In this document: one piece after another, positions 15,223 through 21,468 of the stretch
Layout: each line of letters starts with the position of its first letter
How positions within the stretch are numbered: the first letter of the stretch is position 1
Assembly (NCBI GenBank): GCA_036274055.1
Contig: DASUGM010000099.1
Span: 1 to 31,544, forward strand
DNA length: 31,544 nucleotides
Reading direction: 5' to 3'
Source: DASUGM01 sp036274055
Lineage (GTDB): Bacteria > Acidobacteriota > Vicinamibacteria > Vicinamibacterales > SCN-69-37
Notes under the pieces: generated by a model
What the model was told of the DNA's origin: nothing
The model's input: only the letters and a program-made list of their open reading frames with translations
Database searches by the model: none
Translations under genes and position numbers: made by a program

Positions 15223-16191
15223 GCTCTTCGCCGGCGCGCCTGATGCCGGCCGGCGCGAGCCGGCCCTGGCGCGCTCGGCGCGCGTGACCGGCGGGGCGCC
15301 GTGCTGTTCCCAGTTGAAGTTCCGGACCAGCTTGATCAACTCGCTCGCCGAGTCCGAGACATAGCCCTGGTCGCGGTAGACCATCAAGGTCCGCCGCGGC
15401 ATCGACAGCTCGCGGATCGGAATGCGGATGAGCGTCCCGTCGGCGAGCTCCTGGCGAACGGTGATAGCGGGCACGATCGCCAGGCCCACCTCTTCGCGGA
15501 CGAACGTCTTGACGTTTTCGAAGCTCCAGAGCTCGGCGACGACCCGGCAGCGGGTCGCATGCTGCTCGAAGAGCCGCAGAATGCTGTCGGTCGTGGCGTT
15601 GCACTGGTGATGGATGACGAACGATTCCTCGCCGACGTCGCGCAATTGCAGCGCGGTGCGGCCGGCCAGCCCGTGACGGGGCGACGCGACCATCACCATC
15701 TCGTCGAGATGGACGTCGACCCAGTGCAACTCGTGGAACGCCGGCTCGTCCTTGACGAAGCCGACGTCGACTTCGCGGTCCATGACCTGGCGCGGGATTT
15801 CGGCCAGCCGGCTGCGCTGGATGCCGACCTTGATGTTGGGAAACTTCTGGAGATAGTTGCGCAGCGGCGCCGGCAGCAGGTAGACCGCGGCCGACTCGTG
15901 GGCGGCAATCGTCAGCCGGCCGGCTTTCAGCGTGCGTAACTCCGACACCTGCCGCATCGCGTCGTCGCGCATCGTGAGCAGCCGCCGGGCGTAATCGGCG
16001 AGCACGCGGCCGGCCTCGGTCAGCGTGACCTCGTGGATGTCGCGCGCGAACAGCGACGCGCCGACTTCTTCTTCCAGCCGCCGGATGCTCTGGCTGATCG
16101 CCGGCTGGGTGCGGTTCATCCGCTCGGCCGCCCGCGTGAAGGTGCCTTCTTCGACGACCGCCAGAAAGTGCTCGAGGTGGAGCAGGTCCAT
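15211..16191 (-). CDS. LysR-family transcriptional regulator
   Basis: 326 residues. The N-terminal winged helix-turn-helix is classic: MDLLHLEHFLAVVEEGTFTR, AAERMNRTQPAISQSIRRLE and EEVGASLFARD...VTLTEAG. The co-inducer domain follows from ~90 (GRLTIAAHES...YLLPAPLRNYLQKFPNIKV). The ATG at 16191 fits the family start. An upstream in-frame extension to 16287 is repeat-encoded (KFRVSSFKFRVSS) and not part of the gene. A TATCCT box lies only seven bases before the ATG with no Shine-Dalgarno, so the mRNA may be leaderless. The last residues come from the neighbouring repeat. It diverges from pyrophosphatase across a repeat-filled gap. Its effector is unknown. Confidence 0.92.
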   Translation of the reverse strand: MDLLHLEHFLAVVEEGTFTRAAERMNRTQPAISQSIRRLEEEVGASLFARDIHEVTLTEAGRVLADYARRLLTMRDDAMRQVSELRTLKAGRLTIAAHESAAVYLLPAPLRNYLQKFPNIKVGIQRSRLAEIPRQVMDREVDVGFVKDEPAFHELHWVDVHLDEMVMVASPRHGLAGRTALQLRDVGEESFVIHHQCNATTDSILRLFEQHATRCRVVAELWSFENVKTFVREEVGLAIVPAITVRQELADGTLIRIPIRELSMPRRTLMVYRDQGYVSDSASELIKLVRNFNWEQHGAPPVTRAERARAGSRRPASGAPAKSSLH

Positions 16192-16198
16192 GCGGGGG

Positions 16199-16204
16199 AG
16201 GATA
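16199..16204 (-). promoter_or_regulatory. Candidate -10 box for lysR, leaderless arrangement
   Basis: TATCCT on the minus strand followed by seven bases and the ATG at 16191. A start of transcription at or next to the ATG would give a leaderless mRNA. No convincing -35 box is visible because the upstream DNA is repeat. Confidence 0.35.
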
Positions 16205-16208
16205 CAAG

Positions 16209-16332
16209 AAAACTCTAAACTCGAAACTCGAAACTTGAAACTTGAAACTCGAAACTTCGGACTGTCAGATGAGCCTGGAGTCCTCATGCCGAGTATCCGA
16301 AGTTTAAAGTTTCAAGTTTCGAGTTTTCAGTT
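16209..16332. repeat. AAACTCGAAAC-word hairpin between divergent genes
   Basis: The left arm, 16209-16261, is AACTCGAAACTTGAAACTTG and onward, ending AAACTTCGGA. The right arm, 16296-16332, begins TCCGAAGTTTAAAGTTTC. Aligned by eye, the inner 37 bases pair with about six mismatches around a 34-bp loop. The gap lies between divergent genes, so a terminator role is unlikely. Confidence 0.85.
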
Positions 16333-16347
16333 AGTGTGCGTTTGGAT

Positions 16348-16962
16348 ATGAACAAGTTCCGTCCTCATCCCTGGCACGGTCTCGAGGTCGGGCCTGAGCC
16401 TCCGGCCGTCGTCAATGCGTTCATCGAGATCACGCCGTTTGATTTGATGAAGTACGAGGTCGACAAGTCGTCCGGGTACCTGAAAGTCGATCGGCCGCAG
16501 CGCTCGTCGGCACAGCACCCGGCCCTCTATGGCTTCGTGCCGCGCACCTACTGCGCGACCCGGGTCGCGAAGCTGGCGCCGCGGGCCCGCCGCGGCGACG
16601 GCGACCCGCTCGACATTTGTGTGCTCAGCGAGCGCACGATCGCCCGCAACGAGATTCTCGTCCGTGCCCGCGTCATCGGCGGGCTGCAGATGATCGACGG
16701 CGGCGAAGCCGACGACAAGATCATCGCCGTGCTCGAGCACGACTTCGTCTGGGGCCGCGCCAAGGACATCAAAGACGTCCCCGCGATCCTGGTCGAGCGG
16801 CTGCAACATTACTTTTTGACTTATAAGCTCGTGCCCGGGAAGAAATCCAAGGCCGTCATCGATCGCGTCTACGGCCGTTCGCACGCGATGAGGGTGGTGA
16901 CGGCGGCGATGCGGGATTATGAGGAGAGCTTTGGGGGTCAAGAGCACAAAGGGCACACATGA
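16348..16962 (+). CDS. ppa: Inorganic pyrophosphatase, family I
   Basis: 204 residues. It hydrolyses pyrophosphate to phosphate and so drives biosynthetic reactions. The family signature DGDPLDI is present, with the conserved Asp cluster, preceded by YGFVPRTYC. Later text includes RVIGGLQMIDGGEADDKIIA and IKDVPAILVERLQHYFLTYK, and a C-terminal helix. The ATG at 16348 gives the usual family N-terminus (MNKFRPHPWHGLEVG). The final HKGHT and stop codon lie at the border of the ATGAAGGAGC repeat, so the repeat probably changed the original C-terminus. It faces away from the LysR gene. Confidence 0.92.
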   Translation: MNKFRPHPWHGLEVGPEPPAVVNAFIEITPFDLMKYEVDKSSGYLKVDRPQRSSAQHPALYGFVPRTYCATRVAKLAPRARRGDGDPLDICVLSERTIARNEILVRARVIGGLQMIDGGEADDKIIAVLEHDFVWGRAKDIKDVPAILVERLQHYFLTYKLVPGKKSKAVIDRVYGRSHAMRVVTAAMRDYEESFGGQEHKGHT

Positions 16963-17064
16963 AGGAGCATGAAGGGGTGAAGGGGCATGAAGGAGACCAG
17001 CGGTTTTGAAAACCACTGGATCCCCTTCATGCTCCTTCACTCCTTCATGCTCCTTCATGTGTGC
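16953..17064. mobile_element. Cargo-less 112-bp inverted-repeat element, MITE-like
   Basis: Both ends begin GCACACATGAAGGAGCATGA when read inward, and the arms pair over ~42 bp with three or four mismatches. The centre is CCAGCGGTTTTGAAAACCACTGG. The ends match the 42-bp terminal repeats of the element at 20807-21417, which carries a gene. It overlaps the ppa stop codon (CACACATGA). No target-site duplication is obvious: the flanks are AAAGG on the left and TTGTA on the right. Confidence 0.75.
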
Positions 17065-17124
17065 TTGTAGTCGGGGAAACTGATTAGCCGTTCGCGCAGT
17101 TGAGGGTGCGCGATGCCCGGTCGT

Positions 17125-17130
17125 GTTACT
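17125..17130 (+). promoter_or_regulatory. Possible -10 box before the secreted-protein gene
   Basis: GTTACT eight bases before the ATG at 17139, with no Shine-Dalgarno. This is a weak match, reported because the same spacing recurs at three other genes. Confidence 0.2.
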
Positions 17131-17138
17131 TTCCCGGC

Positions 17139-18872
17139 ATGACACGACTGCGCACCGTCTGCGTGACTACGGCCATCGTCAGCGTCGCGGCGTTCGCGGC
17201 CGCCGCTCGGGACCAGCAAGCCGGAGCGTCCGACTCCGTCGAGCAGGGCAGGATGGGCACGAAGCCCGCGGCCACGCTCGTCGAGAGCTTTGACGGCCTG
17301 GGCGCGGGCTTCGTCGGTCCGCACGGCGCCTACCGCGGTCGTAATCCCTCCGACAACAGTCTTGCCGTCGGGCCGGACCACGTCGTCCAGGTGGTCAACT
17401 CGAGCCTCGCGATTTTTTCGAAGAAGGGCAAGAAGTACAAGACCAGCGGCGAGATTCTCTACGGCTCGGTGCCGACCAACACCGTCTTCAAGGGATTCGG
17501 CGGGACCTGCGAAGCGCGTAACAACGGCGACGCCGTCGTCCGCTACGACCAGGTCGCGGATCGCTGGCTGATCGTGATGCCGATTTTCCGGCGCGCCGAG
17601 GTGCGCCCCGATCAACCGCCGGACTGGAACGCCGGCGGCGGCGTGTATCTCTCGCCGGCCGGTGTGTCGGGACAACCTGGCGCGGCCGCGCGACTTTTTA
17701 CACCACCCGCGTATGTTCCTCCACCGTCCGCCTCCGCACCGACTTCGCCGGCCGGACAAGGCGCGCCGGCTCCGCCCATCGCTCCGGCGGGACCGGGGCG
17801 CGCGGGACGCGGTGGCGCCCCGGCCGCGACGGGCCCGTACTCGATGTGCTACGCGATCAGCACGACGTCCGATCCGATGGGCGAGTACTACCGGTACGAG
17901 TTCCTGCGCCCGCTGTTTCCCGACTATCCGCGGCCCGCGGTCTGGCCGGACGGCTATTACGTTCCGACCAGCACCAGCGACGATCTGATCCAGAAGCACG
18001 CGTGCGTCGTCGATCGCGAGCGCATGCTCAAGGGCGAGCCGGCGACCGAACAGTGCGTGATCATCGACGACGTCAACTTCCTCAACAACGCCGACCTCGA
18101 CGGCAAACGCCTGCCGCCGGCCGGCGCGCCGAACCTCATGTTTGCCGCCGGCGGCCGGCAGCTCGGCGGCGATTTCGACGACGACGGCATTCAGGTCTGG
18201 CAGTTCAAGGTGGATTGGAAGCAGCCGGCGCAGACCAGGGTCAGCGGCCCGGCGAAAATCCCGGTCGCGCCGTATCACTACCTGTGCAACGGGCAGTTGA
18301 CGCGTTGCGTCTCGCAGCCGGGCACTGAGATGAAGCTCGACGCGCAGGGCGACAAAATCATGGCGCGCGTCGTCTACCGCAATCTCGGCGGCGGCCGGGA
18401 ATCGATTGTCGTGGCGCACTCGGTGAATTCCTCGACCGGTGGCGGCGGGGTGCGCTGGTATGAACTGCGAGTCAATGCGGCGGGACCCGATCGGGCCGAG
18501 CGCAAGGTCGAGCTGTTCCAGCAAGGCACGTACGCGCCCGACGGCTTCTACCGGTGGCTGGCGAGCCCGGCGATCGATCGCGAAGGCAACATCGGCATCG
18601 GCTACTCGTTCGGCGGTGTGCCGAACTTTGCCGGGCAGCGCTTTGCCGGCCGGCAGCCCGGCGATCCGAAAGGGCAGCTGTCGATGAAGGAGACGATCCT
18701 CGTCGAAGGCGCGGCGGCGCAGACCTACGGCAACCGCTGGGAGGATTACACGCAGACGGCCGTCGATCCCTCCGACGACTGCACAATCTGGTACGTCGGC
18801 GACTACTACAAGAGCGGCGCGACCGACTATTCGTCGCGGATCGGGGCGTTCCGGATGCCCGGCTGCCGATAG
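17139..18872 (+). CDS. Secreted protein of unknown function, possibly beta-propeller-like
   Basis: 577 residues. MTRLRTVCVTTAIVSVAAFA then AAA is a clear signal peptide, so the ATG at 17139 is preferred to a start at 17100. The mature part starts with ESFDGLGAGFVGPHGAYRGR followed by NPSDNSLAVGPDHVVQVVNS and continues with repeated 'R.DQVADRWLIVMP', 'SYSFGGVPNFAGQR' and 'WEDYTQTAVDPSDDCTIWYV' segments. Aspartate-rich loops and Trp-ending strands suggest a beta-rich fold such as a propeller (inference). Residues ~185-230 are a Pro/Ala/Gly-rich insert (PPAYVPPPSASAPTSP...) that interrupts the fold. Several Cys residues may form disulfides. I do not recognise a named family. The mscS gene follows after 16 bp. 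Confidence 0.82.
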   Translation: MTRLRTVCVTTAIVSVAAFAAAARDQQAGASDSVEQGRMGTKPAATLVESFDGLGAGFVGPHGAYRGRNPSDNSLAVGPDHVVQVVNSSLAIFSKKGKKYKTSGEILYGSVPTNTVFKGFGGTCEARNNGDAVVRYDQVADRWLIVMPIFRRAEVRPDQPPDWNAGGGVYLSPAGVSGQPGAAARLFTPPAYVPPPSASAPTSPAGQGAPAPPIAPAGPGRAGRGGAPAATGPYSMCYAISTTSDPMGEYYRYEFLRPLFPDYPRPAVWPDGYYVPTSTSDDLIQKHACVVDRERMLKGEPATEQCVIIDDVNFLNNADLDGKRLPPAGAPNLMFAAGGRQLGGDFDDDGIQVWQFKVDWKQPAQTRVSGPAKIPVAPYHYLCNGQLTRCVSQPGTEMKLDAQGDKIMARVVYRNLGGGRESIVVAHSVNSSTGGGGVRWYELRVNAAGPDRAERKVELFQQGTYAPDGFYRWLASPAIDREGNIGIGYSFGGVPNFAGQRFAGRQPGDPKGQLSMKETILVEGAAAQTYGNRWEDYTQTAVDPSDDCTIWYVGDYYKSGATDYSSRIGAFRMPGCR

Positions 18873-18876
18873 TCGC

Positions 18877-18882
18877 TACACT
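18877..18882 (+). promoter_or_regulatory. Candidate -10 box for mscS, leaderless arrangement
   Basis: TACACT, six bases before the ATG at 18889, with no Shine-Dalgarno. If used, transcription would begin at or close to the start codon. Confidence 0.35.
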
Positions 18883-18888
18883 AGTCGG

Positions 18889-19932
18889 ATGCCGGAGTTT
18901 TTGAACCGCCTGCCGCCGTGGGCTGTCCACGCGGTGTGGACGGGCGTCACCCTCGTCACGGCCTACATCCTCGGCCAGTTCCTGCGCCTCATCGTCGCCG
19001 CGAAGCTCGCAAAGGTCGCCGGCCGCACCGAGGGCGAGTGGGACGACGTCGTCATCAGAGAGATCAAGAAGCGGGTCACGCTCTGGAGTCTGCTGCTCGG
19101 CGCGCATCTGTCGCTCAATCAGTGGGCGCTGACCTACGACACGCTGGAACTGAGCCGCCGCGTGATTTCCGCGCTCGGCGTCGCGTCGGTGACGTTCGCG
19201 CTGGCCGCAATCCTGACACAGCTGGTCGTTCTCAAGGGCCAGCGCGCGTCGCCTCCGGTGCCGGTTTCCGGGTTGACCACGACGCTCGTCCGAATCGTGA
19301 TCACTTTGCTCGGCGCGCTGGTCATCGTCCGATCGTTCGGCCACGACATCACTCCGTACCTGACAGCGCTCGGCGTCGGCGGCTTCGCCGTCGCGCTGGC
19401 GCTGCAGGATCCGCTGTCGAATCTGTTCGCGGGCATCTTCAACTCGATTGCCGGTCAGGTGCGGATGGGCGACTACGTTCGCCTCGACTCGGGTGTCGAA
19501 GGACACGTCGTCGACTTCAACTGGCGATCGACGCGGCTCAAAGCCGCCGCCGGCAACCTCATTCTCGTGCCGAACGCCAAGCTCGCTCAGGCCATCGTCA
19601 CCAACTTCACGATGCCGGCGAGCGATCTCGGTTTCGCCGTCGAGTTCACCGTCTCGGTGGGGAGCGATCTGGCCAAGGTCGAGCGCGTGGCGATGGAGGT
19701 CGCTCAGGCGGCCGTCCGCGACGTGCCCGGCGCGATGAAGGACGCCCCGCCGCTGGTCCGGTTCACGGCATTTGCCGAAACCGGCGTGCGCGTGGCGGTG
19801 ATCGTCCGCGCGCTGTCGTTCACCGACCAGTTTGCACTCAAGAGTGAACTGATCAAACGCCTGCAAGCGCGTCTGCAGCAGGAGAGCGTCGACCTCGCCA
19901 CGATGCTGACGGGGACCGTCTCGCGACCATGA
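18889..19932 (+). CDS. MscS-family small-conductance mechanosensitive channel
   Basis: 347 residues. Four or five membrane segments occupy residues ~1-180. The pore-lining helix and beta domain are recognisable: LTALGVGGFAVALALQDPLS followed by NLFAGIFNSIAGQVRMGDYV (the Gly/Ala-rich TM3 leading into GDYV) and EGHVVDFNWRSTRLKAAAGN, LILVPNAKLAQAIVTNF. A C-terminal alpha/beta domain follows. Such channels sit in the cytoplasmic membrane and release solutes during osmotic downshock. The start is the ATG at 18889. The stop codon overlaps the next ATG (ATGA), which suggests coupling to the gluconolactonase-like gene, although a shared role is not obvious. Confidence 0.93.
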   Translation: MPEFLNRLPPWAVHAVWTGVTLVTAYILGQFLRLIVAAKLAKVAGRTEGEWDDVVIREIKKRVTLWSLLLGAHLSLNQWALTYDTLELSRRVISALGVASVTFALAAILTQLVVLKGQRASPPVPVSGLTTTLVRIVITLLGALVIVRSFGHDITPYLTALGVGGFAVALALQDPLSNLFAGIFNSIAGQVRMGDYVRLDSGVEGHVVDFNWRSTRLKAAAGNLILVPNAKLAQAIVTNFTMPASDLGFAVEFTVSVGSDLAKVERVAMEVAQAAVRDVPGAMKDAPPLVRFTAFAETGVRVAVIVRALSFTDQFALKSELIKRLQARLQQESVDLATMLTGTVSRP

Positions 19933-20816
19933 CCCCTGAACTGGCGCTGGATGCGCGCGCCGAACTCGGCGAGGGGCCGCTGTGGGACGATCGCCGGCAG
20001 CGCTTGCTGTTCGTCGACATCATGCGCGGCCACGTCCACGAATTCGATCCCGCCACCGGCCGCGATCGCGTCATCGAGATCGGACGTCCCGCCGGCGCGG
20101 TCGCACTCGCCGAGAGCGGCGCCTGGATCGTCGCGGCGCAGGGCGGCTTCTGGCGCGTTGATCCTGACACCGGCTGGACCGAGCAGATCGCCGCGGCCGA
20201 AGCCGATCGCGACGACACCCGCATGAACGACGGCGCCGTCGACCCGCGCGGCCGCTTCTGGGCCGGGACGATGAGCCTCCGCCATCAGGCGGATCAGGGC
20301 ACGCTCTACAGGCTCGATTCCGATCGCACGGTGCACGCGATGCTCTCGCCGGTGACCACGTCCAACGGCATCGCCTGGACCGCGGACGGCACGCGCATGT
20401 ACTACGTCGACACCCGCACCGGCCGGATTGATCTCTTCGACTTCGATGCGGATGCGGGCACAATCCGCAATCGGCGCGCCTTCGTGACGGTGCCGGCGTC
20501 CGTCGGCAAGCCCGACGGTCTCATCCTCGATCGCGACGACGGCGTCTGGCTGACGCTGTGGCAGGGCGGCGCCGTTCATCGCTACACGCCGGACGGCACG
20601 CTCGATCTGACGATTCGGTTTCCGGTGACGCTGACGACGAAATGCGCATTCGGCGGGCCGCATCTCGACGAGCTCTTCGTCACGAGCGCGTGGATTGATC
20701 TGAACGCGGCGGAGCGGGCCGAGCAACCGCAGGCCGGCGGGGTGTTCAAGGTGAAAACGGGGCATGTGGGGAGAGCGGCGAGTCGGTACCAGGATCAAGA
20801 TCAAGGGCACACATGA
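19929..20816 (+). CDS. SMP-30/gluconolactonase-like beta-propeller hydrolase
   Basis: 295 residues. The family landmarks are LGEGPLWDD (metal ligand Glu15), TRMNDGAVDPRGRFWAGTMS, TTSNGIAW (Asn ligand), MYYVDTRTGRIDLFDFD and VGKPDGLILD (Asp ligand). These six-bladed propellers bind one divalent metal and open sugar lactones. The exact lactone cannot be told from the sequence. There is no signal peptide, so it is probably cytosolic. The last residues (QDQDQGHT) and stop codon overlap the left inverted repeat of the GxxExxY element, so the original C-terminus was probably altered by it. The start overlaps mscS by 4 bp. Confidence 0.93.
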   Translation: MTPELALDARAELGEGPLWDDRRQRLLFVDIMRGHVHEFDPATGRDRVIEIGRPAGAVALAESGAWIVAAQGGFWRVDPDTGWTEQIAAAEADRDDTRMNDGAVDPRGRFWAGTMSLRHQADQGTLYRLDSDRTVHAMLSPVTTSNGIAWTADGTRMYYVDTRTGRIDLFDFDADAGTIRNRRAFVTVPASVGKPDGLILDRDDGVWLTLWQGGAVHRYTPDGTLDLTIRFPVTLTTKCAFGGPHLDELFVTSAWIDLNAAERAEQPQAGGVFKVKTGHVGRAASRYQDQDQGHT

Positions 20817-21417
20817 AGGAGCATGAAGGAGTGAAGGAGCATGAAGGAGACCTTGTACTTTTCGGGTTCATGCGTCCTGAGCTGCGGGTCCGAGGAAGCT
20901 TTTGATGCCGTGTCTCAGAACGGGCACGTTGAAGTTGATCAGCAGCGCCTGTGGCAGACCCGAGAGGCGCAGGTAGGTCAACACCTGAGCGTGGTGCAAG
21001 GGATGTAGTCGTTCGACGGATTTCAGCTCCACCAGCAGTGTGCCCCCCACCACGACGTCCGCACGGAATGCCGGGCCCACGCGTTCGCCGTCGTAGAGAA
21101 TCGGTATCTCGACCTGCCTCTCAAAGGGCAGACCACGTTTCATGAGTTCCCTGGTCACGCAGGCCTCGTAGACCGATTCGAACAGCCCCGGTCCCAATCG
21201 CCGGTGGACGTGAATGCAGGCCCCGATGACCTGGTACGCGTGTTCGGATTTGTTGTCGTAGGTCATGCGCGCCAGGAGAGGCAAGGTACGGGCCAGGGTT
21301 TCCTGCGGTGTATTGGCCGGTATTGGCGATGGGATGGCAGATTCTGCGATCTCCAGCCGGCATCAACGTTTGATTTCCTTCATGGTCCTTCACTCCTTCC
21401 TGCTCCTTCATGTGTGC
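20807..21417. mobile_element. 611-bp inverted-repeat-bounded element carrying a GxxExxY gene
   Basis: The left end (20807-20848) and right end (21376-21417, reversed) are 42-bp inverted repeats beginning GCACACATGAAGGAGCA. By eye 40 of 42 positions match. Only one gene lies between them. The same ends bound the short element at 16953-17064. A weaker continuation of the inverted repeat (GATCAAGG versus GATCACGA) lies just outside. No target-site duplication is visible. Mobility is inferred from the architecture and the second copy. Confidence 0.7.
20868..21266 (-). CDS. GxxExxY family protein, putative PD-(D/E)xK nuclease fold
   Basis: 132 residues from the ATG at 21266; a TTG at 21284 would add six. 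The family signature is GPGLFESVYE (G-x-x-E-x-x-Y). It sits between an N-terminal helix (SEHAYQVIGACIHVHRRL) and FERQVEIPILYDG. A D...ELK pattern (FRADVVVGGTLLVELKSVER) then resembles the active site of PD-(D/E)xK nucleases, and the C-terminal part is QVLTYLRLSGLPQALLINFN. Members occur in many copies in soil bacteria and have no established function. Here it is the only gene between 42-bp inverted repeats and lies opposite to the neighbours on both sides. A role in moving or processing the repeats is attractive but is inference. Confidence 0.9.
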   Translation of the reverse strand: MTYDNKSEHAYQVIGACIHVHRRLGPGLFESVYEACVTRELMKRGLPFERQVEIPILYDGERVGPAFRADVVVGGTLLVELKSVERLHPLHHAQVLTYLRLSGLPQALLINFNVPVLRHGIKSFLGPAAQDA

Positions 21418-21456
21418 TCGTGATCTTCCGCGGTGCTTTTGATCTTCCGCCGCCCG

Positions 21457-21462
21457 TATACT
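21457..21462 (+). promoter_or_regulatory. Candidate -10 box for sppA, leaderless arrangement
   Basis: TATACT, six bases before the ATG at 21469, with no Shine-Dalgarno. It is the best of four boxes with this spacing in the window. Confidence 0.4.
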
Positions 21463-21468
21463 CGATCC

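Noticed and set aside
16192..16287. N-terminal extension of the LysR protein
   Set aside because: Its residues (KFRVSSFKFRVSS) are translated from the AAACTCGAAAC repeat. The family start is the ATG at 16191.
16953..17064. Hairpin as a simple intrinsic terminator of ppa
   Set aside because: It has no U-tract, and the stem is far longer than usual. The same ends also bound a gene-carrying element elsewhere.
17055..18524. 489-codon open frame antisense to the secreted protein gene
   Set aside because: The plus-strand gene has a signal peptide and coherent secreted-protein content; the minus frame is Arg/Asp-rich with no domain.
20807..21417. A classical insertion sequence
   Set aside because: There is no DDE, HUH or serine/tyrosine recombinase and no visible target-site duplication. 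The single gene is of the GxxExxY family.
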